A stretch of DNA of 64,000 bases from Hordeum vulgare subsp. vulgare (Eukaryota; Streptophyta; Magnoliopsida; Poales; Poaceae): assembly GCF_904849725.1 (NCBI RefSeq), contig NC_058518.1:504357225-504421224 (forward strand), in the 5' to 3' direction. The notes beneath the pieces are model-generated. The model saw nothing but the letters and a program-made list of their open reading frames with translations. It searched no databases and was not told where the DNA came from. This document shows positions 12,235 to 23,504 of this stretch, piece after piece. The position numbers and the translations under genes are program-made. The number at the start of each line of letters is the position of its first letter. Position 1 is the stretch's first letter.

Positions 12235-12442
12235 ACATACCTGAGCGTTGATCCCCAGAACATGAGCTAATTAGTTTTTTTCATATGAACTTGGTTAATT
12301 TATCATATGATGTTGTCATGTTCTCTTGAGATAGCCTCTGTCATATTTGGTTAATTTGTCATTTGATGTTGCCATGTCATATTTGGTTGAAACATTAAAC
12401 AATAAGAAAATTTTCTTAGAGGAATTTCTCTCAGCTTCGACA

Positions 12443-12832
12443 ATGCCTGGCTCGCATCCTCGGCGTCGAGTGATCGTCGAGAGCCTACTTGATAGGCGCC
12501 ATGTCCGGGACTGGGCTCCGCCGGACTGGCACTGGGAGGTGCTACTTTCCAGGGGACGCAAATCCGGGTCTCACCGTTGACCCGGAGCTTCTTTGGTGGC
12601 GGTCGCGTGGGACATTATCGGCGCCGAGGGAGCCGGCCCCCAGGAGGTGGTACGTCGTCGTGTCAGGGAGGAGGAGCAGCATGTCTGTCGCTACATGGCT
12701 GCGTTGGATGCCAGGTTCTCCAATACCTGGCAGGTTCTTCAGGGACATCACCCGAGCTATGATCCGGTGATGGTTCCGTATCTTTGGGTTGCCACCGCCT
12801 GCACCGTGAGATGTCAACTGGATTATTATTAG
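12443..12832 (+). pseudogene. Frameshifted passenger ORF inside the CACTA element
   Basis: Three successive frames give one continuous protein-like sense: MPGSHPRRRVIVESLLDRRH and WAPPDWHWEVLLS, then PGLTVDPELLWWRSRGTLSA, then EVVRRRVREEEQHVCRYMAA to PSYDPVMVPYLW near 12,790. At least two frameshifts separate them. I do not recognise a characterised domain; it looks like the accessory protein often carried by Triticeae CACTA elements, which is inference from memory of such sequences. No catalytic motif is visible. Confidence 0.5.
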
Positions 12833-13434
12833 TGAAGGGTTTAGGGTTTAGTGATATTGTATGTTATTTAGTTACTGATAATATTCGAGATGTATTACTG
12901 ATAATATCGGTTATCTTTTGGTTTGTCGTTGCTCCTTGTATGACTTTCATGAGTTGTTAAATGAGTATGAGTTATATGAGTTAAATGAGTATGAGCTACA
13001 GATAATCCCCATGTTGTTGATATAGATGATGATGATGCTAATATTGTCGATGATGATGATGATGATGCTAAATATGTAGAGCTTGAAAATATTCTGAATA
13101 CTGCTAATATTGTCGATGATGATACATTCTTAATATTCTCAATACTGCTAATATTATCGATGACAATGATGCATTCTGATGATGCAAATCTGTGAAAGCA
13201 GTAAAAGTTAGCAGTAGCGCGGCTTAGCAGCAGCGCGCCATACGAACAAACGCTACTATTAGTTAACAGTAGCGCTGGACAGAAAAGCGCTACTGCTAAT
13301 ACTACTTACCAGTAGCGTTGTCCGTACCAGCGCTACTACTAGTGTTTAGATGTAGCGCGATAGCAGAAGCGCTTGGACCAGCGCTACTGCTACGCATATT
13401 TCCAGCGCTACTACTAGGGTTTTCCCTAGTAGTG

Positions 13435-13692
13435 TCCATAAATAAATAGACCAAAACGATATTTGCATCTGCTACTGTTACTCCACTTCGAGAGAGCTTC
13501 TATGCTTGCATCTTTACGTATTAAGTTCATGACAAACAGAGTAATGATTGGAACAAGATGAGATAATATAGACAAAGTAAGAGAAACAATGTGTTGAGAT
13601 CCCATCATTTAATTCTTAATGGAAACCATATAAATATTTGTCTTTTCCCTTTCTGTCACTAGATATAGAAAAATTGAATAGTGGGTTATATC
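13435..13692. other. AT-rich spacer, nothing recognised
   Basis: Short AT-rich stretch between the CACTA right end and the next repeat; no frame, repeat or RNA gene identified. Confidence 0.5.
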
Positions 13693-14870
13693 TACTAGCA
13701 AAAGGGCCCGTGCGTTGCAACGGGAGAAAAAAAATACCACACGCTTTTAATCTTTTTATAATCATTTTGATTTATTAAAATAATAAGCTAACTAACTAAT
13801 GTAGTCAGTCCAATCCTATTTTGTTGAGAAATCAACCCGTCCATTGTTAATTCCACCATGATGAGAAATTAAGCGGGACAAGCAAAGCAAAACAAAGAGG
13901 CTACGTGAATTGATCAATGGACTGTTATCTTATTTCACTCATGGGGTAGAGAATGTGGGATCCGATGACACACTAAAGGTGGTGTTCCATTCTCTCTCTT
14001 TACAACAATGCAAGCTTACATTCAATACATTCATTCATCAGCAAACAAATTCCCACAAAACAAAATTTCTTGCCGGTGCTTGGCACACGGTTGGAGGCAT
14101 GGGGAGGGGATCTCACCAGATGACGAGTTCCTGCCGGAGGAGGGGATACAATGAGGGGAGCAAGGGTTAGGCGCCTCTATCTGGCCATAAGGAGTCGCTG
14201 TTGCCGCGCCATAACCTCGGAGTTCCCGTGTGAGCCATGGAGGCCCGCCTCCACCTGCAAGTACTTCGCGCCGACGCGCCTTATCCGCGCGTTGCCGCCT
14301 TTCTGCATCGAGCAGACGCATCATCCCAAGTCGCTGTAGCTGTCGCGTTGATTTGATCCAGAAGTTGTGCTCGAGCGCCGAAACGGGGGCAGCAAGCGGG
14401 CAGAGGTACGACCGCGGAAGCGGGTGGGTTGAGATCGACAACAGTGGTGGTTGAGGTCGGCCGGGGCGGCGAGTGGTGTGGCAGCGGCCTGGGCACATGC
14501 CAGGGTGGACCAGGGTCGATGCGATGCGCTCGAGCGCCGCAATGGGGCAGTGAGCAGGGAGAGGTACAGCCGCGGAGGCGGGTGGGTTGAGATCGGCAGC
14601 GGTGGCGGTTGAGGTCGGCCGCGGCGGCGAGTGGTGTGGCGGCGGCGAGTGGTGTGGCGGCGGTCTGGGCATAGGCCAGGATGGTCCAGAGTCGACGGGA
14701 GAAGGCGATGCGTACGACTATAATTTTTACAGCGAATCGTTTTTCCCTTTTGCGTTGCAGATAAATGATGAAGCGTGGGTTAAATAACAAAAATTACAGG
14801 GGCTTTTTTATAAAAATGATATGGTGGGTTTTCCGACGAAAGCAATAGCCGCTTTATTATTATGTATAGA
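13693..14870 (+). mobile_element. Unclassified repeat with TACTAGCAAAAGG terminus and GC-rich insert (copy 1)
   Basis: The left end reads TACTAGCAAAAGGGCCCGTG followed by CGTTGCAACGGG, and the right end reads GCTTTATTATTATGTATAGA. The same left end recurs at 23,505 and the same right end at 26,785 and, reversed, at 37,272. The interior is AT-rich at the ends and GC-rich at 14,100-14,700 with long antisense open frames of low-complexity Pro/Ala/His protein, which I do not take as a gene. Class is unknown; no inverted termini or TSD was clear. Confidence 0.5.
14371..14695 (-). repeat. Tandem duplication, 159-bp period
   Basis: TCGAGCGCCG begins both units (14,371 and 14,530), and the following 150 bases match closely, including a shared CGGGTGGGTTGAGATCG. 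The second unit holds an extra 18-bp duplication of GGCGAGTGGTGTGGCGGC. Confidence 0.8.
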
Positions 14871-15548
14871 TTTAAGAATAAAATATAACCAAACTAGTTA
14901 ACAATTACTTCCTCTGTCTGGAATTAGTTGACACTACAACAGATCTATCTAAACTAATTCTTTTTTTTCATGTAATATCTAGACTAATTCGGGGTGATGG
15001 GGTATAATTTTATAAATTTATTAGTACAAGTTGTAGAATCATGTGCTATTGACCGCAAGGGCAAGATGAACGCACGATTATCTGTCGGCACAATAACCGG
15101 TACACCCAGTGCATTCTTTCCGGTCATCATTTTTCAGCGGTGCGTAGCTTAAACTAATGTTGGGGGTTTCAGTGGTCCATTTCGATAAATAAAGTTATCA
15201 AGGTGTGATTCAAAGTATCGAGAGAGAATGAGAGTCCAGTCAATTGGTTATTCGTGTATATGTGCGTGTCTTGACTAACGGGCATGGTTTACTTTCTCAC
15301 TCAGACTTTGCCTCAAGCTCAGCTCCTGTTGACTTCAGTCGACGGCGACATATCGAGATGGACAAGATATTCGATCCTAACGTAAAACACAATACTACGT
15401 GGTATCTCAAATGATTTGCAGTGTTTCGGGCACAAAGTATTCCTTCCTAACGTACAACAGGCGGTATTTGAACGAGAAATGATTGGGTTGCAATGCAGGG
15501 GCGCGGAGAAGAGTTGTCATCATCTCATCCGTTGATTTCTTAAACCAA
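14871..15548. other. No gene; possible decayed Stowaway end
   Basis: TACTTCCTCTGTCTGG at 14,907 resembles a Stowaway left terminus, but no matching right end was found. The rest is unremarkable AT-rich sequence. Confidence 0.35.
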
Positions 15549-15563
15549 AGGAAAAGGGACGTC

Positions 15564-18500
15564 TTTTTTTTTTTGAGCAGGGAAAGCCTGACGGCTTTTA
15601 TATTGCATTGGGAAACACAGTTACATCATTTGCTAGTGTATCAATAAGGAAACCGGGAGGCTCCTCCATCCACTTTATAGTCCTAGTGGGTTCAGCAAAC
15701 CTAGCTAGAGTATGAGCTACCATATTTGCTTCCCTTGGGCAGAAAGCAAATTGTATCAGGGAGAAGTTCTTGGCGAGGAAAGAGCACTCTTCATATAATG
15801 CCGCCGCTAGACCTAGTGAATTGCCGTCGAGTAGCATGGTGTCAACCACATCCTGGCAATCAGATTCCACAAGGAGCTGCTGTACCAATACCTCATTGGC
15901 CAAAAGTAGTCCATCTCGCAACGATCTCGCTTCCGCTGAACTGGCATCTTCGGCTAAGGGTATATCGCTGCATGAGCCAGCTATGAAGACCCCTTTGTTT
16001 GATCGCAACACTGCACCGGTGCTACCTCTCCCCGAGTCTGCCGAGAAGCCAGCATCCACATTCAGCTTGTAAGTACCATCAGGCGGCCGTTGCCATCCAT
16101 GTCGAACAACACCCGGGGTCCTCTTCCTCGCCCTTACAAAGTTCTTTACCAGTGCCGATATTGCATGTGCCGATCTTGGTGGATCAGCAACATTTTCCCC
16201 GTGAGTAAAACTCCTCCTTTCCCACCAGACATACCAGACCGTTGTCGCAATTAGTTCAGCCCGATCAACATCCAGAACATTTGCATTAATGGTGCTCTTG
16301 GATAGTATCAGTTCAGATAGGACCGCACTCCGGTTCTGCTCCAGATCACACACTTGGTTTACCAGTTCCAGGAGGCCAAGAACCCTCCATACTTCCTGTA
16401 CTCTAGGGCACTGGAAAAGAGCATGCTTAATACTTTCACAGTCCAGTGAGCAAAGCGGGCATTGAGAACTGGTCATGATGTGTCGGTTTGCCAAAACCCC
16501 ATAGCATGGTATAGCTCCTAGTAGTGATTTCCATATATGGATTTTGATCTTTGCAGGCAGCCTCAACTTCCATATGGTCTTCCAAATAGGGTTATTACCT
16601 GAGGAATGATTTGTATTCGTCCTCCTCAACTTTCGCCCATGTTGGTGATCCCATTCTTGGTGATATGCCGATCTCACAGAGAACATGCCTCGCTTGTCTG
16701 GGTGCCAGGAAACGAAGTCATCCATCATTCCCACCGCCAGGGGAATATTTAAGATGCGTTGTGCATCAATTGGCCAGAAGATATCCGTGATGAGCTCATC
16801 ATCCCATGATCTGCTATCAATATCTATAAGTTCAGAAACTTTAGTTAGCACAATATTACTCCGTGGAGTCATAGGTTTCTTGTTGGGGCTACTAGGTATC
16901 CACGGATCCTCCCAGATTTTAATAGAAGCTCCATCTCCCACACGCCAAATGATGCCTTGTCTGAATGTTTGTAATCCACTCCACACACTTTGCCCTGTGT
17001 AGGAGCTCCCCTTCTTTAGGGTACAGTTAAGCAGATCACCATCTGGGTAATATTTGGCCTTGAGAACCCTTGCACACAATGAATCTGGATAACATAGGAG
17101 CCTCCAAGATTGTTTTGCTAGGAGAGCTAGGTTAAAACATTGGATGTCTCTAAACCCCATACCTCCTTTTTCTTTTGGCACGCACATTTTCCACCATGCA
17201 AACCAGTGCATGTGTTTTTTCTGCTCATCATCACCCCACCAATACTTTGAGATAGCCGATGTAATCTCATTACATATCTCCTTTGGTAGTTTGAACACAG
17301 ACATGGCATAAGAGGGAATAGCTTGTATTACTGCTTTGAGCAATATTTCTCTTCCCCCCACCGAGAGAAGCGTCTCTTTCCACCCTCTGATCTTACTCAG
17401 AACTCTCTCCACCAGGTGCTGGAAGCAGTCTGCGCGATCCACTCCAACAATTGGCGGCAGGCCTAGGTATTTCTCCGAGATAGCTTCGGCCATGATGTTG
17501 AGAGTGGTGCAGATTTCCACTCGTGCTTGGACTGACGTACACGGGCTAAAGAACAGCGCTGATTTGGCCTCACTGACTAACTGCCCCGAGGCCCTGCAGT
17601 AGTCGTCAAGAACTCTCCGGAGGGATGTTGCATTTGCCTGGTCGGCGCGCATCAAGATTAGTGAATCATCAGCAAAGAGTAGGTGGGAGACCGCTGGCGC
17701 ATCTCGGCAAACTTTAACCCCTGTAATATTACCAGCCATCTCCTCGGAAGCGAGCATACTAGACAGGCCTTCCGCGCATAACAGGAATAAATATGGTGAT
17801 AGTGGATTGCCTTGCCTGAGGCCCCTCGTTGGAGTAAAAGGTGCTGATAGATCATCGTTAATGCGTACTTGATACTGAACTGAGGAGACGCATTCCATGA
17901 TGAGGGCCACCCACTCGGCGCTGAACCCTAGCTTGATCATTATCTTCTCAAGAAATCTCCATTCCACCCGATCATACGCCTTATGCATGTCTAGTTTCAC
18001 AGCACAGGTGCCATACCCCGATGTCTTTCTCTTGATGGCATGATAGGACTCAAAAGCTACTAGGAAATTGTCGGTAATGAGCCGGCCCGGTACAAATGCA
18101 CTCTGGTTGGGTGATATGATCTCTGATAGTACCAGTTTTAGTCTCACTGCCAGCACTTTGGATATGACCTTATATAGAACATTGCAGAGGCTAATAGGCC
18201 TGAATTGTGTAACAAATTCAGGGTTGTCCACCTTAGGAATAAGAACTATCGTTGTATTATTCCATTCCCTAGGGATTTTCTTGGTCTGTATCGCATGCAA
18301 CACCTCGTCCACCAGATCCTCCCCTATGATATGCCATAACCGCTTATAGAAAACAGCATGCAGGCCATCAGGGCCAGGGGCTTTGAAATCACCAATGTTG
18401 TACAGAGCTTTTTTTAACCTCCTCTCTAGTATAGGGTTTATTGAGCATTGTGTTCATCTCCTGTGTGCCCCTAGGGTTGACTGTCTGAATGACAGTGTCA

Positions 18501-18629
18501 TCATCTCCTTGTGCTCCAGCTGTAAAGAGAGAGGTAAAGTAAGCTGAAATATGCTCATGCATATCATCGAGCTCCTCTACCCAGTTGCCATTGGGATCTT
18601 TGATTTTCAGAATCGGGTTTCCCAGAGAG
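15564..18629 (-). mobile_element. 5'-truncated L1-type LINE with a 15-bp target-site duplication
   Basis: AGGAAAAGGGACGTC occurs at 15,549-15,563 and again, identical, at 18,630-18,644. Between them the minus strand carries the end of ORF2, a 3' tail of only about 23 bases and an 11-base A tail (T run 15,564-15,574). The 5' end is truncated upstream of the reverse transcriptase, as is usual for LINEs. Perfect TSDs and a nearly open ORF indicate a recent insertion. Confidence 0.95.
15598..18629 (-). pseudogene. LINE ORF2 C-terminal two thirds: reverse transcriptase, zf-RVT, RNase H
   Basis: ORF2 performs target-primed reverse transcription. A 904-codon open frame ends in FPNAI and a stop. In order it has reverse transcriptase with RPISLCNVLYKVISK, the region GLRQGNPLSPYLFLL and an intact catalytic FADD (near 17,670); a Trp/Cys-rich zf-RVT segment (PIWKTIWKLRLPAKIKIHIW, then CPLCSLDCESIKHALFQCP); and a C-terminal RNase H domain starting KLNVDAGFSADS. 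Upstream of 18,312 the protein continues in another frame: KAPGPDGLHAVFYKRLWHII is preceded by a run of seven A where six would keep frame (about 18,411-18,417). The start of ORF2, including the endonuclease, is missing because of 5' truncation. Confidence 0.93.
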
Positions 18630-18660
18630 AGGAAAAGGGACGTCCTTTATTAGACTAGTA

Positions 18661-18927
18661 CTCTCTCCGTTTCATTTTACTCCACATATTAGGTTTGACT
18701 GAAGTCAAAATTTTCAAAGCTTGACCAAGTTTGCATAAAAAACTACATATACTATTAATTTCCACAATACAAAAACTAAGTCATTAGATCCCATCATGAA
18801 GTACATTTATATGGTACATTAATTTAGTACTATAAATGATGATATTTTCAAATATTGATTTGGTCAAACTTTATAAAGATTGACTTCTGACAAATTATAC
18901 ACGCAAAGTAAAAAAGAAACGGCCGGG
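18661..18927. mobile_element. Stowaway-type MITE (267 bp)
   Basis: The left end is CTCTCTCCGTTTC after TA and the right end GAAACGGCCGGG before TA, giving decayed inverted ends with the TA duplication typical of Tc1/mariner MITEs. The interior is AT-rich and imperfectly palindromic (AAAATTTTCAAAGCTTGACC against GGTCAAACTTTATAAAG). Confidence 0.75.
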
Positions 18928-19957
18928 TATCGCCGCACCTACATATATCCGATTTAGAAAAAAGTTAGGACACATTATAATTTAATACCCAGGGAGTATT
19001 ATTCAGCAACTGAAGCGTTGCCAAAAAAATAAAAGGTACTAAGAAAAAACATCTGGAATGGGAGGCCTGAATTTTAACATCAAGGATGATGCGCACGTGG
19101 TACAGTCTGTCCAGGCTACCAACCTTCATAAATCAACTGCCAGTGGAGGAGAGTAGGACTGTAGGAGATTAGCTCCTGCCAAGAACATTCTCCGTTGGTT
19201 GGTTCCGCAATGAATGAACGCCATTGAATGCATGAAACATTCTATGGCCAACCTGCTGCGCTGTTGGGCGAAGTGAACACGAGAGAAATCCATGATCATC
19301 ACCAACTTGCTCAAGAGATTAGGGTAGTAGTAACTGATTTCCATAGTATGACAGAGATGAGATGAAAAATACTAGGAATAAAACCAATTGAGGCGTACAT
19401 ATCAAGGTCAGCAAAACAGCCAAATGGAGCAGAAGAGAAAAAATCGATTGAACATGACAAATACATGCTCCAAAGTTCAGTCGGCATAACCAATAATACA
19501 CTGTCTGTAACCACCATGAATGAATCTCTTAATTTCTCATGTAAATCAAAAATAGAGATTGGCCCCTCCTCCTATGGACCAGTCACTTTGTATGGTGAAT
19601 GGCAAATCGGCAGCAATGGCTAAAAGAGACAACAAATGTACATAGTACAACAACACAAGAGGCATATCTCATTGACTGACCTTCTCAGCACCACTCTGCT
19701 ATGCTACTACTGGAGTAAAACTTACCACCACAGGGTCAGGGCAGGATGGTCAAAACCTTCTTGAAGATGAGCACAGAGTTGCATTCATACAGATCAGAGC
19801 AGAGCAGACTTGCACCACGCCTGGAGATTCATTCTTGCAGTACCATTAATTGTGTCTCTTGTAACCAGCCATAAATGGATTTGAATTGATCCATTCTGAG
19901 TGAGGTTTCTGTATCAGGAAGAGCTCCAATGGCCATGGGTGCTTGCTGCTGCTGCTG
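18928..19957 (-). other. 3' flank of the ketoacyl-CoA synthase gene
   Basis: Downstream of the gene on its own strand; it must hold the 3' untranslated region. I could not fix the polyadenylation site. No other gene was seen. Confidence 0.4.
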
Positions 19958-21511
19958 TTACTTGTGGGTGTGGGTGGGGAAGCCGTCGACGAGCTCCACC
20001 GGGTAGCGGTCGATGCAGTCGTCCCAGGGGGTGGTGGGCGACGGCTTGACGTTGCGCAGGGCGTGCCAGACGGCGCTGTTGCACTTGAAGCCGCTGCCGA
20101 AGGCGATCTGCCAGATGCGGTCGCCGCGCCGGACGCGGCCCTTGGCCTCCATGTAGGCGAGCTCGTACCAGATGGAGCTGCTCGAGGTGTTGCCGAACCG
20201 GTGCAGCGTCATCCGGGACGCCTCCACGTGCACCGGCTGCAGCTGCAGGTTCTTCTCCAGCTCGTCGATCACCGCGCGCCCGCCGGCGTGGATGCAGAAG
20301 TGCTCGAACGCCAGCTTGAAGTCCGGGATGTAAGGCTTCACCTTGGCGTTGAAGAGCTTCTTGGACACCAGCGTGGCGAAGAAGAGCAGCTGCTCGCTGA
20401 AGGGGAGCACGAGTGGGCCGAGGGTCGTGATGTTGGTCTTGAGCGCGCCGCCGGCGATCGCCATCAGGTCCTTGGACAGGGACACGCCGGTCTTGCCCTC
20501 GCTGTCCTGCTCCTGGTACACGCAGTTGAAGGCCTTGTCGTCGGCGCCCTTGTGCGTGCGCACCACGTGCTTGAGGCTGTACTTGGCACGGCGGCGGTCG
20601 GCGCCGCGGTTGGAGAGGAGCACCGCCGAGCAGCCGACGCGGAAGAGGCAGTTGGGGATGAGCATCGACTTGCGGTTGCCGAAGTACCAGTTCTGCGTGA
20701 TGTTCTCCGTGCTCACCACCACGGCGTAGGTGCCGCGGTGCACCTGGAGCATGTCGCGCGCGAGGTCGATGGCGATGACGCCGGCGCTGCAGCCCATCCC
20801 GCCGAGGTTGAAGCTCCGGACGTTGCCCCTGAGCTTGTACCTGTTGACGATCATGGCGGAGAGGGACGGCGTCGGGTTGAAGAGGCTGCAGTTGACGACG
20901 AGGATGCCGACGTCCTTGGGCTTGACGCCGGTGGCGGCGAAGAGGCTGTCGAGCGCTCCGAACATGACGGACTCGGCCTCGGCGCGGGCGTTGGCCATGG
21001 TGGGCTCGGGCGGGATGGCGTGCATGCCCTCAGGGCAGTAGGTCTCCTCGCTGAGCCCCGAGCGCTCGAGGATCTTGCGCTGGAACTCGAGGGCGTCGTC
21101 GGAGAAGCCGCAGAGCGCAGAGTGGCGGAGGAACTCCTGGAAGCCGACCTTGAGGTGGTCGGGCGCCTTGTAGCAGGCGAAGTCGACGAGGTAGACGGGG
21201 CGGGGGCGGGTGAGCACGTACACGGTGGCGCCGAAGACGAGGACGGCGGAGAGGACGAGCACAGACACCAGGTTGTACTGGAGATGCAGCCAGAGCTGGC
21301 GGAGGTCGTCGGGGTCGGTGCGGCCGGCCTCGAGGACGATGACGGCCATGAGCGGCAGCAGCAGCAGCGTGATGAGGTGGGTGATGAGGTAGTGGTACCC
21401 CAGCTTGACGTACTTGAGGTTCACGCTCTGGAGGAAGTCCGGCAGCCGCCGGTGGCTCGGCGTGGTCGCCGCCGTCTCCATCGCCGGCGGCGGAGCGATG
21501 CCTCCGTTCAT
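19958..21511 (-). CDS. KCS: 3-ketoacyl-CoA synthase, KCS4/KCS11-like, complete
   Basis: The enzyme condenses an acyl-CoA with malonyl-CoA to 3-ketoacyl-CoA plus CO2 and CoA, the first and chain-length-setting step of very-long-chain fatty acid elongation on the ER, feeding waxes, suberin and sphingolipids. The 517 residues match the family's usual length. Two membrane segments lie near residues 41-63 and 80-101, followed by the FAE1/CUT1-type condensing domain. Catalytic residues are in place: Cys241 in GGMGCSAG, His408 in EHFCIHAGG and Asn441 in RFGNTSSS, with conserved His320, His404 and His437. The N-terminus [14 protein letters not shown] resembles Arabidopsis KCS11 and KCS4 rather than KCS6 or FAE1 (from memory). 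It is intronless and very GC-rich at third positions, as in many grass genes. A second in-frame ATG at 21,481 has a stronger Kozak context (G at -3 and +4), so the protein may start 10 residues later. A TATTTAT motif lies at 21,785-21,791. This is the only complete, undamaged gene in the window. Confidence 0.97.
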   Translation of the reverse strand: MNGGIAPPPAMETAATTPSHRRLPDFLQSVNLKYVKLGYHYLITHLITLLLLPLMAVIVLEAGRTDPDDLRQLWLHLQYNLVSVLVLSAVLVFGATVYVLTRPRPVYLVDFACYKAPDHLKVGFQEFLRHSALCGFSDDALEFQRKILERSGLSEETYCPEGMHAIPPEPTMANARAEAESVMFGALDSLFAATGVKPKDVGILVVNCSLFNPTPSLSAMIVNRYKLRGNVRSFNLGGMGCSAGVIAIDLARDMLQVHRGTYAVVVSTENITQNWYFGNRKSMLIPNCLFRVGCSAVLLSNRGADRRRAKYSLKHVVRTHKGADDKAFNCVYQEQDSEGKTGVSLSKDLMAIAGGALKTNITTLGPLVLPFSEQLLFFATLVSKKLFNAKVKPYIPDFKLAFEHFCIHAGGRAVIDELEKNLQLQPVHVEASRMTLHRFGNTSSSSIWYELAYMEAKGRVRRGDRIWQIAFGSGFKCNSAVWHALRNVKPSPTTPWDDCIDRYPVELVDGFPTHTHK

Positions 21512-23504
21512 CGGCCCCCGGATCGGGCGCCTAGATCTGGATGCGGAATCTGAACTGACGAGTCAAAGATGGATGGATGGATGGATGGGCCGATGCGTGG
21601 ACCTGGTGGAGGGGAGAGGCGTTACTGGTGTTTGACGACGCGTGCGTGCTGGGGCGGGAGGGGGACGACGGTGGCCGGCGGGGAGGTAGGCGGCGGCGCG
21701 GGAATGGTTGGTGCCGGCCGGCGGAGGGAGCGAATCCGGCGGCGGCGGAGGAGGCGGAGGCCGTTGTTGGCAGAGTGGGAGGGGATAAATAATCGGACGG
21801 CGAGGTGGGAGGAGACTCAAAGGAGGGTTTTTTGGCTCCGTTCGCCGGATGGAATTTTACAGGGGAACCCTTGTAGAATGTGGTATTTCTGTTAATGATT
21901 TGCTGACTTGCCTTTTGTAAAATGATTCTTCAAACTTCCTTCCATCATGTATCACTGGCTTTTGGTTGAATTTTTTTTGTAATTCTTCAAACAACCAAGA
22001 AATAAATTAGCTAGTGTGGTTTACCTGAATTTTTCTTTATTGTTTTGCTATATTGCTCATACAAATTTGAAATAATATTCCTAAGCATGATTTGAAGATG
22101 AGATTCGTGCAAATACAAAATAAAATCAGATTATAACACCTTTTATCATTCACCAATGTATGCTAAGAAAGTGTTATTTGTCATCTGACTGAGCTATAAC
22201 ATTTAAAAATGGACTCACGGTTGAATGGTCCCGTTGATTTGCATAGAAATGTTTGCACATAGATCTCAAAAGAAAATGTTTACAAATAGTGGTCACTTTT
22301 CGGATGGAATTGCCCCTCCGAGAGATGGCAATTACATCCCGCCAAAACCCTAATGCTTCTTTTCAAAACTTGCAAGAGCATTGCGCTTTATTCATGGACG
22401 AACAAAACACAAGGTACACAAAAGATGACACCGCAAATGCCCGGCTTCAGCGACCCACTCCACCAGGCTAACCTACCAAGACTACCACCATGTGTTCTTG
22501 TTATGTCGGGAATTAATGAAACCAGCCGAGGAAGAGACGTTATAAAACACCCGGTTGTTCCTCTCTTGCCAAAGGAAACACAAGGTTAGAGTGATGAAAG
22601 AAGTAAGTACCCTGTAGTTGGCTTGAGGAAAGATTCACACATTAGCATTCATGCTAGACTTGGTTTGTGGGGCGGCATCAATGTCGTATATGCAACGACG
22701 GATCTCGCATGGTTCGGTCGGTCGGCGGTCGTCTCTGATGGATCTGTCCGGATCTGGTATACGTTTTTTGAGTCTCCATGTTGGATCATTTCGATATATG
22801 TGTCTCTTCTTACCTGGCCTTAATTAACACGAAGACTTTTAGATGGTCTACTGTAGCAAGTTTTGTCTTCTTTTTTAAAACTTGTTGGGACGATGTTTTT
22901 CCAAGTGCACTCTTTATTTACCCCCAGCTCAGCTCAGCGCAGCGCAGGAACATGGTTGGCTTAACCGCGAGGAGAAAGAGAGATAACCGAAGCTTGAAGG
23001 AGCGGCAGATAGATAGGGACACGCACGACGGCAGGAAGGCAGCCCAGGAGTGGTGTAGAAATATGCGTGGTGAGCAGGACGTGCGCGAAAGGGCGGCAGA
23101 CAGCCAGAAAACAAGGGCAGGCAAAGAAAAAAGAAAAGGAAATCTGGAGCCGGGTAGGCAAAGAGAGCTCCCGGCACAAGGCAGGCTGGCCCCAGGTGCT
23201 CCCCTTGGCACTTTTTTGGGGTGGGCACAAATAGAATGAAATTAAAACCGTCCATTTTCGCAGTCGTCCCGACGTGGATTCGTGCGCCGAGAAGCGGGCG
23301 GCTCCGAGGAGAAAAGTTGTCCCCGGAGCTCGGGTCAGGTCGGACGCTGCTGTGCGTGAACCGTCCGTCACGCGGAATCACAATCACGACCCCAACAGCC
23401 AATACACAAGGAGCCATCATCGCGTCTCAGTATTTATCCCTCCCTCGCGACATAATTGTTGCCCGCTGCTTGGGCGTTTCTGTTGCTGCTCCTGCGTTTG
23501 AATA
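21512..23504. other. 5' flank of the KCS gene, no second gene recognised
   Basis: GC-rich leader and promoter-proximal sequence up to about 21,800, then AT-rich sequence to 22,250. The 22,900-23,500 part is again GC-rich, with a CCAAT motif near 23,400 and TATTTAT near 23,430. It could be an old promoter or first exon truncated by the repeat at 23,505, but no protein was recognised. Confidence 0.35.
21568..21589 (+). repeat. (GATG)n microsatellite in the KCS 5' leader
   Basis: Five GATG units in a row, about 60-80 bases before the KCS start codon on the minus strand; a possible polymorphic marker. Confidence 0.85.

Larger units (their letters stand above)
10070..13434. mobile_element. CACTA (En/Spm) transposon, left terminus missing
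   Basis: The right end, read on the minus strand, starts CACTACTAGGGAAAA, a CACTA terminus. Both flanks carry many copies of the subterminal motif GCAGTAGCGC / GCGCTACTGC in both orientations (10,075-10,320 and 13,200-13,415). The left end shows only subterminal repeats beginning near 10,075; no CACTA terminus is visible, so it was lost. No TNPD-type transposase was found, so the element is non-autonomous. Block A homology stops where this element begins. Confidence 0.8.

Noticed and set aside
14031..14790. Antisense open frames of 213 and 169 codons
   Set aside because: Low-complexity Pro/Ala/His/Arg sequence in two overlapping frames, driven by a 159-bp tandem duplication; no domain.
19943..21553. 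536-codon open frame on the plus strand opposite the KCS gene
   Set aside because: It mirrors the KCS coding strand; GC-rich third positions make such antisense frames common. Its Ala/Val/Glu/Gly-rich composition has no domain.
22778..23420. Possible gene at 22.8-23.4 kb (frames of 153 and 163 codons on opposite strands)
   Set aside because: Neither product shows a recognisable motif; they overlap antisense and have no plausible exon context.
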